Part shown: positions 43,270 through 52,180 of the stretch, one piece after another
Layout: each line of letters opens with the position of its first letter
How positions within the stretch are numbered: position 1 is the first letter of the stretch
Source of the DNA: Thioalkalivibrio nitratireducens DSM 14787
GTDB lineage: Bacteria; Pseudomonadota; Gammaproteobacteria; Ectothiorhodospirales; Ectothiorhodospiraceae
DNA length: 64,000 bases
NCBI RefSeq assembly: GCF_000321415.2
Contig: NC_019902.2
Location: 2,356,001-2,420,000, forward strand
Direction: 5' to 3'
Translations under genes and position numbers: made by a program
The notes under the pieces: generated by a model
Database searches by the model: none
What the model was told of the DNA's origin: nothing
The model's input: only the letters and a program-made list of their open reading frames with translations

Positions 43270-43666
43270 CGCGTCAGTGTAATCCGCAAAGCCCCGGAGG
43301 GGAATTCTTGAGCTGCAGGCTGGGAATAAACCCCTGCCCCGACTGGGGGTTCGCTCCCCTGCAACACCCTCGCGCCCATCGGCACTCCTCATCGGAACGG
43401 GGTGGAGCAGGAACGCGGGCCGTACGTTGCGCCGACGCAGGAGGCACAAAACCCGGTACCGCACACCTCCCCGGCGCCGGGAACGACCGCAGCACGGGTT
43501 TTTTTCTGGCGGCAGAATCTGTGCGGATTGGCTGCGGGCACCCGGCGGTGCGCCGCGCTTCCCGCATGACCCGCCAGGGGATACTATCGCGGGGCGCGTA
43601 GCGGGCCGCCGCGACGACCTGCCGGCTGACAGAACACAGGCTGGATCGACCAACAGGGGGGAAGTC
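43270..43666. other. Divergent intergenic region between mazG and the AGCS symporter
   Basis: Holds the promoters of both genes. GGGGGGAAGTC just before 43667 is the symporter's ribosome binding site. I see nothing else defined. Confidence 0.4.
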
Positions 43667-45079
43667 ATGATCCAATCGCTCGTGCTGTTCAACGACTGGC
43701 TCAACAGCATCGTCTGGGGCCCGCCTTTCATGATCCTGCTGGTGGGGACCGGGCTTTATCTCACCATTCGGCTGGGGTTCTTCCAGTTCACCCACATGCG
43801 CTTTGCCTGGCGGCATACCTTCGGCCGCCTGCTTCGACGCACGGTTCACCACGAAGTCGGCGCGATCACCGGCTTTCAGGCGGTCACCTCGGCGATGGCG
43901 GCGACCATCGGGGTTGGCAACATCGCCGGCGTCGCGACCGCGATCGCACTCGGCGGTCCTGGCGCGGTGTTCTGGATGTGGATGGTCGCGCTGGTCGGCA
44001 TGGCGACCAAGCTCGGCGAGGCCACGCTGGGCCTGAAGTACCGGCAGATCGACGCCGACGGCAGGGTCTCCGGCGGCGTGTTCTATTACATCGAATACGG
44101 CCTCGGAAAACGCTGGAAATGGCTCGCGCTGCTCTACGCCTTCCTCGCCGGGCTTGCGGCGTTCGGCATCGGCAACATGGTGCAGGCCAACACGATGGCC
44201 CACGTGCTGGAAACCGGTGTCGGCATTCCGAACTGGGTCACCGGCCTGGTCGTGATGGCGCTGGTCGGTGTCGTGACGCTGGGCGGGATCAAGCGCATCG
44301 CGGTGACCGCCGAGCGCATCGTGCCGACGATGGCGATCATCTACGTGATCGGCGCGATCGGTGTGCTGATCAGCTTCTACGACCAGATCCCGGCCGCGTT
44401 CGGCATGATCTTCGCCGGTGCGTTCACCACGACCTCGGCGATCGGCGGCTTCGCCGGCGCGACCGTGGCGATGGCAATCCGCTACGGTTTCGCGCGCGGC
44501 ATTTTCTCGAACGAGGCCGGCCTTGGCTCCGCGTCGATCGTGCACGCCCAGGCCAGGAGCAAACCCTACAACCAGGGTCTCTGGGGCATGTGGGAAGTCT
44601 TCATCGATACGCTGGTCGTCTGCACCCTGACCGCGCTGGTGATCCTCGTCACCGGCGTGATCCAGACCGGTCAGACTGGCGCCGAACTGACCGCCAGCGC
44701 ATTCAGTACTGGGCTGCCCGGCCTCGGCGGCTGGATCGTGCTGATCTCGATCGTGCTGTTCTCCTACAGCACCATGCTCACCTGGAACTTCTACGGCGAG
44801 AAGAGCTGGGAGTATGCCTTCGGTTCGCGCGTGGTGACCCCGTACCGGATCATCTTCATCGGCTTCCTGTTCCTCGGCGCGATCGGCGGGCTGACCACGA
44901 TCTGGGACGTGGCCGACACGCTGAACGGCCTGATGGCGGTACCCAACCTGCTCGCACTGATCCTGCTCGCCGGCGTGCTGGTGAAAGAAAAGGTCGACTA
45001 CCTGAAAGAGATCCGCGAACGCGCCGAGCGCGAGAAGAACGGGGAAAACGAGGATCCACCGCCACCGCCCATTTCCTGA
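43667..45079 (+). CDS. Sodium:alanine/glycine symporter, AGCS family
   Basis: Encodes 470 residues with about ten membrane helices. QAVTSAMAATIGVGNIAGVA, GPGAVFWMWMVALVGMATK, and the C-terminal FSNEAGLGSASIVHAQAR are AGCS hallmarks. It imports small neutral amino acids with sodium. The charged C-terminal tail ends in a proline run. The gene precedes the large-protein cluster by 131 bases; whether it shares transcription with it is open. Confidence 0.94.
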   Translation: MIQSLVLFNDWLNSIVWGPPFMILLVGTGLYLTIRLGFFQFTHMRFAWRHTFGRLLRRTVHHEVGAITGFQAVTSAMAATIGVGNIAGVATAIALGGPGAVFWMWMVALVGMATKLGEATLGLKYRQIDADGRVSGGVFYYIEYGLGKRWKWLALLYAFLAGLAAFGIGNMVQANTMAHVLETGVGIPNWVTGLVVMALVGVVTLGGIKRIAVTAERIVPTMAIIYVIGAIGVLISFYDQIPAAFGMIFAGAFTTTSAIGGFAGATVAMAIRYGFARGIFSNEAGLGSASIVHAQARSKPYNQGLWGMWEVFIDTLVVCTLTALVILVTGVIQTGQTGAELTASAFSTGLPGLGGWIVLISIVLFSYSTMLTWNFYGEKSWEYAFGSRVVTPYRIIFIGFLFLGAIGGLTTIWDVADTLNGLMAVPNLLALILLAGVLVKEKVDYLKEIRERAEREKNGENEDPPPPPIS

Positions 45080-45210
45080 CCCACAACTGCGGGAGCCGGC
45101 TGCCAATGGGTGGCCGGCGACCGGCAGGGGTCCCACCTCGGGTCGGTTGGGAGTACGCTTGGGTGGCACCCGTCGGTCCGCGGAGCCCCGTCGACACCCG
45201 GAGTGACACC

Positions 45211-48200
45211 ATGCACGACTCCACACAGCCTGGACCCCCCGGATTCCGGCAGCGCATCTGCGCGTGGTTCGGGGTGCTCCTGCTGTTTCTGTCCGGGGCC
45301 GGTCTGAACGCCGGCGTGCTGTACACCGAGCGCGAACTCTGGGCGGTGGGGAATCTCTGGGAACAGACCCACGCCGAATGGCAGGCGGAACTCGCGCGCT
45401 ACGATGGCCGGGTGGCGGAGATCGAGGCATCGGCGATGCCGCAGCGTCAAAAGGATTTCCTGCTCCGGAAGGAGGCGAGCTACCACCGCGCCGAATCGCA
45501 GCGGCTCGCCGGCAAGCGTGACCAGGTGCAGCAGGTTCTGATTCACGAGTCGAATGCCCGAGCCGCCAGAAGTGGCCACGCGACGCGCGAGCAGATCAGG
45601 GCGACACTTGGCACTCCCGTGACTGATCCTGGCCACCGGGGAATCCGGGGCGATCTCGATGCCGGCGGCGGCGAGATCACGGCCCGGCACATGCAGGACG
45701 TGCTGAAGGAAATGGGCCTGGGCCATCTGCCGGTCCGGGACAGCCCCGGAACGCTCGATATCGGCGGCGAGTTCGAACTCTGCATCCACAAGGGCGGGCT
45801 CGCGCCGGCCGCCGGCTCCGAGTACCACCACATCCGCAACAACGTCGATGCCCGCAACCACGAGGTCTACATGTCCGAGCGGATGCGCAATCGCGTCGCG
45901 GGGACCAAGCAGGCGGGTACCGATTTCGTCGAGGTGCAAGACCACCTGAAAAAGGCTTCCGACGGCCTGTTCTCGTCCAATGCGGAGCTCGTCCAGCACG
46001 CCGACCGCATGCAGATCATGGCCAAGGGCACGAACAAGACGCTGCAGATGGGCGACATCAGCGATCAGGAACTCTCGACCATTCTGCAGCAGCATGGTGT
46101 GACCGACACGCCGGAGCAGTTCCGCCGGAGGATGGCCGGAATCAAGGAGCAGCGCGTCGTGATCAGCGACCCTGCCGAGGCGGGTAAGCTGCGCGATGTC
46201 AGCCGCGATGTCTTCGCCACCGCGGAGAGCAAGACCTACACTCGCGCGCAGACCGAACTCGACGCGAAACTCGCGGAAGCCAATCGGGTCCGCGAGCAGA
46301 TCCGCAGGGTCGAGGCGATGAGCGACCGACCGGAAACACGTGCCCGGCGCGACACATTGAAGAGGTCACTGCAGACCCGTGAGCGCCTGATCCGCGAGGA
46401 AATCGTCGACTCGCGCAGCAAGATGATGGCGACCGCAAACGCCAACGCGGAAACCCGGGTACGTGCGACGCGGGGCACCGCGCCGGAAACAACGCGAGCA
46501 CGGCCGGTGGATCCCGGCGCGCGCGTCGCCGGTCCCGAGACTGCGGCCACTGAGCGGCTCTGGACAGGGGCGTCAAGGGCTTATGCCGCGTTCAGTCTGG
46601 CGACGGACATCGTCGACGTGGTGAATACAGTGCGGGCCTTCGAGGACTACATGAACGGCGAGGCGCCGCTGAGCCAGGTCGTGCGCAACGCGCTCAACGT
46701 GCCACCGCTTTCGCCGATCGGCACGATGCTGGGCACGGGCGAACGAATCGGCACTAGTATGGCTGACTACGTCGGCGCTTCGGCCGAAGTTCGCCGGGCG
46801 AATGAAGGAAACCTCGAAGCCTACCTCACTCAGTGGGAAATCCGCTTCCGCCGGGCAGGAATGTCGGCCGCCGAGGCCCGGACCGCAGTCGCAGACGCGG
46901 TGCTGGCCGGGGACCTCGACGCACTGGAGACCCGAGCACAGGCATTGCGCCGCGCGGGCCAGGAGATCGAGTCGCCGGTGCTGGTGGTCGAGGAAGGGGT
47001 CGGGCCCGACGGCGGCGCCTGGTACATGTGGGAGAACGCCAAGGACATGGGCTACGGCATGGCCCACGGGATTGCCGATGCCACGCACTACCTCGCGGAT
47101 ATTCCGGTGCGCATGGTAACCGCCTGGGATCACACCGACCTGGAGTACGACGATACCGTCGCCGAGACCGAGGCGCAGACACGGCTCTTTCGTGCGCTGC
47201 TGAATGCAGGAATCGACCGCGAGCAGGCACTGATCGCGGTGCAGGTCGGCGGCGCGACGCTGCACCGTACCGCCCGGCAGGCACGCGAGAACCTCGAGGC
47301 GGCACGCGAGGAGCAGGCGCGCCTTGAAGATGAACAGCGCCGTCTGGAAGAACGGATCGACTCGGTGCTCGCCCGCATCGACATCCTGCGCTGGATGTAT
47401 CTGAATCTTCGCACGGACCCGATGAGCCCGATCACGCTGCCGCGCGATACGCCGGACGATTTCGTGGTCGAGGTCGTAATCGGGCTATCCGGCGGCTTCA
47501 ATCAGACCATCAACGGAATCCGTCACGACCTCGGCAACCTCACCGGCCACGAACCCAGCATCGACGTGGCCTACCGCATTTCGCTTCCGGGCGCGGTGGA
47601 GGTGGAGCCCGGCGTCTGGCGGGCGCAACTCCCGGCGATTCCGGATTCCTATCCGGTGACGGTGGAAGCTGAAGTCACGCTCGCGGGTTTCGGAGAGGAG
47701 TACGCGGGACTGCAACGCACCGTGTACCGGTCGGTCAGCGACGCGGTGCTGGTTCGCACGGCGCAGGAGAGCATTGCGTTCGAACACGACAGCTACGCCT
47801 TCCGGGACGGCGATTACGAACGGATCCAGGCCGTTGTGGAGGGCGCCGATCCCGATGTCGCGTATTCCTACTTCTGGAGCTTCGGCGACCAGACCGCGAT
47901 GACTGAAACGCCGGAGTGGTGGTTCAACGCGGTGCTCGACCAAGCGGACCAAGAGCGGTACGGGGAGATGACCGTCGCACTGGCCCACCTCGCGACCGGC
48001 AGTCTGCTCGACCAGGCCCGGGCATCGATGCGCATCGAACCCCGCAGCGGCCCGGTGTTACTCGTAAACAGCCTCGGCGGCACGGTGCGGCAGAGCTACG
48101 AGTGCAGCGAGATCGTGTATCACGATTACTCGTCGCCACGCCGGCAGGAGTTTCGTCACGAGGCGCAGGCCTTGCAGGAACAGGGCTATATCGAAGGTCA

Positions 48201-48894
48201 CCAGATTCAGGGCGTGGGGCCACCGGGATACATCAATCTTAGGCATCGCTACTACTGCATGCCCGACGGCCGGTTCGTGCGCTACGGCCATCGCGGCGGA
48301 GTGGACCGGGATGCGGCGATCCGGGATGTCCTGGCGCGGCACGGCATGGATGACGATCCGGATGCTTTCCGCGAGCGAATCCGGACCCTGCAGATCGGGG
48401 CACCAAAGGTCGACGATGAGGCGGAACTGGAACGCCTCCTCAGTGTGCAGCGCGCGTTGATGGATGCCCTGACCTATGTGTTCGAGAACGGTGCATACCG
48501 TGCCGGCACGAAGCACGGCGTCTGGGAACAATGGGATTTCTCGGATGGACAGCCGTGGATCCGGCGAAGAACCCCTTGGGTGAACGGCGAGCAGCACGGT
48601 CTCGAAACCCTCTACATTCGCGGCTGGACCTGGGGTCACATTGAATGGGCCAATGACAAGAGGCACGGCCCTGCCCGTTACTACTCCAAACGGATTCCCG
48701 GGGGCATTGCTGAGTCGAGAACCTATGTCGATGACAAAGCGCACGGTGGTTTCCGCTGGGAGGAGCAACGTATGCGCCGGGCAGGAACAGAAGTCGCCGA
48801 AACCACGGGCTGGATCAAGATGGATGAGGACAAGGGGGTGATGGAATACTACGATGCCGATTTCATCCTTGAGCGCCGCGTGGACATGAGATGA
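45211..48894 (+). CDS. Giant exported protein with PKD-like segment and C-terminal MORN-type repeats
   Basis: Encodes 1227 residues. A hydrophobic stretch at about residues 14-37 is a signal or anchor. Residues about 45-110 and 360-420 are charged and helical, likely coiled coil. Near 145-200 the pattern GIRGDLDAGGGEITARHMQD and GGEFELCIHKGG recalls a similarly placed region of the 2228-residue protein at 52181. Around 680-730 a second coiled coil (ARLEDEQRRLEERIDSVLAR) occurs. Near 870-890 VAYSYFWSFGDQTA is PKD-like. Residues about 1095-1220 hold YwqK/MORN-type repeats (GTKHGVWEQWDF, GEQHGLETLYI, DKRHGPARYYS, DKAHGGFRWEE). Function unknown; overlaps the next gene by 4 bases. Confidence 0.8.
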   Translation: MHDSTQPGPPGFRQRICAWFGVLLLFLSGAGLNAGVLYTERELWAVGNLWEQTHAEWQAELARYDGRVAEIEASAMPQRQKDFLLRKEASYHRAESQRLAGKRDQVQQVLIHESNARAARSGHATREQIRATLGTPVTDPGHRGIRGDLDAGGGEITARHMQDVLKEMGLGHLPVRDSPGTLDIGGEFELCIHKGGLAPAAGSEYHHIRNNVDARNHEVYMSERMRNRVAGTKQAGTDFVEVQDHLKKASDGLFSSNAELVQHADRMQIMAKGTNKTLQMGDISDQELSTILQQHGVTDTPEQFRRRMAGIKEQRVVISDPAEAGKLRDVSRDVFATAESKTYTRAQTELDAKLAEANRVREQIRRVEAMSDRPETRARRDTLKRSLQTRERLIREEIVDSRSKMMATANANAETRVRATRGTAPETTRARPVDPGARVAGPETAATERLWTGASRAYAAFSLATDIVDVVNTVRAFEDYMNGEAPLSQVVRNALNVPPLSPIGTMLGTGERIGTSMADYVGASAEVRRANEGNLEAYLTQWEIRFRRAGMSAAEARTAVADAVLAGDLDALETRAQALRRAGQEIESPVLVVEEGVGPDGGAWYMWENAKDMGYGMAHGIADATHYLADIPVRMVTAWDHTDLEYDDTVAETEAQTRLFRALLNAGIDREQALIAVQVGGATLHRTARQARENLEAAREEQARLEDEQRRLEERIDSVLARIDILRWMYLNLRTDPMSPITLPRDTPDDFVVEVVIGLSGGFNQTINGIRHDLGNLTGHEPSIDVAYRISLPGAVEVEPGVWRAQLPAIPDSYPVTVEAEVTLAGFGEEYAGLQRTVYRSVSDAVLVRTAQESIAFEHDSYAFRDGDYERIQAVVEGADPDVAYSYFWSFGDQTAMTETPEWWFNAVLDQADQERYGEMTVALAHLATGSLLDQARASMRIEPRSGPVLLVNSLGGTVRQSYECSEIVYHDYSSPRRQEFRHEAQALQEQGYIEGHQIQGVGPPGYINLRHRYYCMPDGRFVRYGHRGGVDRDAAIRDVLARHGMDDDPDAFRERIRTLQIGAPKVDDEAELERLLSVQRALMDALTYVFENGAYRAGTKHGVWEQWDFSDGQPWIRRRTPWVNGEQHGLETLYIRGWTWGHIEWANDKRHGPARYYSKRIPGGIAESRTYVDDKAHGGFRWEEQRMRRAGTEVAETTGWIKMDEDKGVMEYYDADFILERRVDMR

Positions 48895-49754
48895 AGGCGC
48901 CGCAGGTCAGAACACCTGTTTCCATCTGGGTGGCGGGTGTCGGCGCGACCCTGGTCGTGCTCTCCGCCTTGGCCGGCGCCTGCCATGCGTCCGAGACTTC
49001 AGCGGTGTCCCCTGGATTCGGATTGCCGGAAGCCCGTCAGTCGAACGGTCCCGACCGCGTGACCGCATCTGCCGCTGCCGATTCTGCGCCGCGGTCTGCC
49101 ACGGCTCTTGCACCGGGGCTCGACGATCACCGGCAGGTCATGGACCTGGGGGTTGCTCATCGGCTCTGGGTACTGATCCCCGAGGCGGGGCGGCTCGAAC
49201 TGATGGATGCGCAGATGCGGCCGCTTGCGGGCGAGCGTTCGGGACGCCCCGTCCTCAATCACGCGTTCCATCCGGCCGCAGGCGCTTTCGAGCAGGTCTT
49301 CGTCCTGCGCTTCGAGGGCGAGGAGGGAACGGCCGGGACTCAGCGCATCGTTCGCGCGCGTCCGGACCGCGATTCCCACTGGATACTTCGCCGGAACACG
49401 GAAGAGCACGACGGCTGGCTGCTGCTCGAGGTCGAGCCGGAAGAATTCGAGCGCACCGCGATGGCGCTGGCCGCTATCCGGGATCTGCCCGCATGGGGCA
49501 CAGTGGACGATCTCGACGAGGAATTGGCGGCACTGCTCGAACTGGAGACAGATCACGCGCTCGCTCCCGAGATGCCTCCATTTGCCGACGAGCACGCCCT
49601 GAGGCTACGCCGGGAAGGGATGGAGCGGCTGGGCCGCGGCGACTACGCGGGTGCACTGGAGCGGCTGGAGGAGAGTCTGCAGATCTTGCCCGATACCGAG
49701 GTGGCGGATCGGGCGGCACGCCTTCGCAGCTACCTGCGGCTGCAGAGCCCATGA
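48891..49754 (+). CDS. Exported protein with C-terminal TPR unit
   Basis: Encodes 287 residues. Starts with a signal peptide (SIWVAGVGATLVVLSALAGA, cleavage near CHASE). Central part is beta-rich (LWVLIPEAGRLELMDAQMRP, FVLRFEGEEGTAGTQRIV) and the end is a TPR-like helix pair, RLGRGDYAGALERLEESLQI. I know no family. The ATGA overlap with the giant gene before it implies translational coupling and a shared periplasmic task. Confidence 0.75.
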   Translation: MKAPQVRTPVSIWVAGVGATLVVLSALAGACHASETSAVSPGFGLPEARQSNGPDRVTASAAADSAPRSATALAPGLDDHRQVMDLGVAHRLWVLIPEAGRLELMDAQMRPLAGERSGRPVLNHAFHPAAGAFEQVFVLRFEGEEGTAGTQRIVRARPDRDSHWILRRNTEEHDGWLLLEVEPEEFERTAMALAAIRDLPAWGTVDDLDEELAALLELETDHALAPEMPPFADEHALRLRREGMERLGRGDYAGALERLEESLQILPDTEVADRAARLRSYLRLQSP

Positions 49755-49923
49755 CAACGCCCGAGGTGGCTCGCATGGGAAGCGTTTCCTGTGTGATTTT
49801 TCGCATCCCGGCCAAGGGTCCCAAGAAGGACTATGTCCACCCCGACGCTCCTGGGCTGGCCCGGTGAAGGGGTGTCGGCGACCGCCGTGGGCTGCACCGC
49901 GCGCTGGAGGTTCCGGAGGGGCG

Positions 49924-51070
49924 ATGCCGGTAGTGAAGCGAACGGGGCAACCGATGCAGCGGTGGCGGGTGTCCGCGGGCGCGTTGCTGGCGCTGGCGGG
50001 TCCCTGGTTTCTTGGTGGGTGCCTGATGCAGGCGATCTACGGCAATCCGCCGGATCGGGTCGTAATGGAACCCAAGGTCCATGCCCTGGCGGGATTGAAC
50101 ACGCCGTTCGACGAGTTCAACGCGGTGGCGATCCCGCCGCCACTGAAGTTGGACACCCTGCTCGTGTTCGCCAGCAATGCCGCTACGCAGGGGCGCAGGT
50201 TCGAGATCGAAACCGCGCGGCTGCAACTGGTCCAGGCCCCCTATTCCCAACGCGCGGATGGCAAGGCCCCGGCACCGCGGATCCGCGCCGAACGTACCGG
50301 GCGCTTCGCGGGCATCCCCGCCTCCGGGGGGAATCAACTCGGACCCACCCCTCTCAGCGATACCCGCGTTTCCGGAAGGATCTACGATCAGCCGTTCCCG
50401 CCGCACATGACCATGAGTCTGGATCTGGAACGCGAGCCGCTGCCCTGGTCCGGCCGCGGCCAGCTCCCGGACGGCGCCGTATGGATGTTCGATTCGGATC
50501 ATGCCGGGCGGCGCAACCTGTATTTCGTCGACCCTCAGGGCCGGAAACAAGCGTTCTTCGGCAACCGCGCCGACGCCGACGACGCCTACGCCAGTTACGA
50601 CTTCGAACGGCATGTACTTTATTTCAGCTCCAACCGCTCGGGACGTTACCGGATCTACCGCTACGTGAATTCCGACGGCAACACCCGATTCGCCCGCTGG
50701 CTGGGCGACCCGGCGCGCGCCGCGGCGATCGAACCGGTGCCAGCACTGAATGCCGAGGGCAACACGCTGGCGCCGTTCGTGCAGGGGGGATCTGCTCCTG
50801 TTCGCATCGGATCGCTTGGGCGGCTTCGGTGGCTACGACCTGTATCTGGCTCGTCATGGGCCGCAGGGCTGGGAACGGCCGGCAAACCTTCAGGAATTCA
50901 TGCCGGCAGACGTTCCCGTGAACACCGCCGCGAACGAGTTCCGCCCGTCGCTGCTGACCCTGGGCCTGCGCCATGCGGCCGATCTCAAGGTCTTGCTGTT
51001 CTCGTCCGACCGGCCCGGCGGCCAGGGTGGCTACGACCTCTACCTGACCGCGCTCCCGGAAGCGCGATGA
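49924..51070 (+). pseudogene. PD40 beta-propeller lipoprotein, frameshifted
   Basis: A lipoprotein signal (ALLALAGPWFLGGC) is followed by a propeller of PD40/TolB-like blades: WMFDSDHAGRRNLYFVDPQG, LYFSSNRSGRYRIYR, then LLLFASDRLGGFGGYDLYLA and LLFSSDRPGGQGGYDLYLT. The last two blades are in another frame: a run of six G at about 50785-50790 has one too many. Removing it gives about 381 residues, reading FVQGGDLLLFASDR. Either a recent mutation, a slippage site or a sequence error. GGAGGGGCG precedes the ATG. Confidence 0.8.
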
Positions 51071-51140
51071 CACGCATCCACCCCCGCCCCGCGTACGTCT
51101 CCACACGTGGGCTTGTCTTTCTGGAACCGAGGACCGAATC

Positions 51141-51650
51141 ATGCTCATCGCGATTCTTTTTCTTGTCTCCATCGTGCTCGGCTGGCTGGGCCGGTGGCGG
51201 TGGCTTTGGCTGCCCTGGTTGATCGGGACGCTGGTCGTCGCTTTCGAAGAAGCCATGCTGCGCCCCGGTAGTGCCGGCATCTACGACCTGATCGTGGCCC
51301 CGCTGATCCTGGCATTGATCGTGCTCATTCTGTTTTCGATCGGATTCCTGCTCGGCTTTGCTGCCCATCGCCTGGTACGCAGACGCTGGCCCCGACCGAA
51401 AACGCGCTTCGTATTCGACCCTTCCAGCACGGGCAACCAGTTGATCGGCACCGGACTGTTGATCATCGCGTCGTATTTCGCCTGGCTGTTCCTGATCATC
51501 AGCGTGCCACGACCCGATGCCTGGTGGTGGCTTCCATGGTCCGAGTTCCAGTATCTGGGGTATCCATTCTTTTTCGTCGGAGGCGCGCTTATCGCCTGGG
51601 GGATCCGGCGATCGCTGGTCGATGAGGATCGTGAGACGGCCGGCGACTGA
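51141..51650 (+). CDS. Small integral membrane protein
   Basis: Encodes 169 residues with four or five hydrophobic helices (about 2-20, 22-40, 50-75, 98-118 and 130-150) and no recognisable motif. Lies between the propeller lipoprotein and the Smr gene on the same strand, 70 and 29 bases away. Confidence 0.7.
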   Translation: MLIAILFLVSIVLGWLGRWRWLWLPWLIGTLVVAFEEAMLRPGSAGIYDLIVAPLILALIVLILFSIGFLLGFAAHRLVRRRWPRPKTRFVFDPSSTGNQLIGTGLLIIASYFAWLFLIISVPRPDAWWWLPWSEFQYLGYPFFFVGGALIAWGIRRSLVDEDRETAGD

Positions 51651-51679
51651 GTCGTGTTTCCACTACCATCCCGGACGTT

Positions 51680-51934
51680 ATGGCTCGCATTTCGATCGAT
51701 CTGCATCAATGCTTTCGCGACGGACGGAAGATCGACGCGGCGCTCGAGGGGGCGATCGACGATGCCTGCGCCAAGCACATCGCGACGGTTGAGATCATTC
51801 ACGGCAAGGGCAGCGGCCAGTTGAAGAAGCGCGTTCTGCGGTTTCTGCAACGGCCCGATATCCGCGCGCGGTACCACCGCGTTGAAAAGGACTCCCGGAA
51901 TCACGGGCGTCTGTTCGTTCATTTTCGCCACTGA
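51680..51934 (+). CDS. Stand-alone Smr domain protein
   Basis: Encodes 84 residues of an Smr (MutS2 C-terminal) domain: IDLHQCFRDGRKIDAALEG and the core VEIIHGKGSGQLKKRVLRFL with the conserved HGKG loop. Such domains nick or bind nucleic acid, and small ones act in ribosome rescue. Its HGKGSGQLKK core is intact. It is cytosolic, unlike its exported neighbours, so it may be unrelated to them. Confidence 0.88.
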   Translation: MARISIDLHQCFRDGRKIDAALEGAIDDACAKHIATVEIIHGKGSGQLKKRVLRFLQRPDIRARYHRVEKDSRNHGRLFVHFRH

Positions 51935-52180
51935 GACGGGCTTGCTCCCCGAGCCGTCCGGCGGGTTCGACGCGGTGGCTGGCCGCAACACGCAACATGA
52001 CCGTAATACAGCCCAGGCGATCGCAATCCGGGAAAAGCGTGCCGGCATCGGCTACATTATTTGTGTGGAAATAGTCTGGTCCGACTGCACCATCGTAGCC
52101 GTTCGACCCTCCCGCCCTGCTACTTCTCTCGAATCCCCGTCAGACGAGCAAGGCAGGATCGTACGACGGGAGTCCACGCC

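Noticed and set aside
43274-45430. 718-codon minus-strand frame opposite the AGCS symporter
   Set aside because: No family features and fully antisense to a clear transporter gene.
43978-48894. Plus-strand open frame of 1638 codons beginning inside the AGCS symporter
   Set aside because: Its first 410 codons are an out-of-frame reading of the symporter gene; the real gene starts at ATG 45211 with its own signal sequence.
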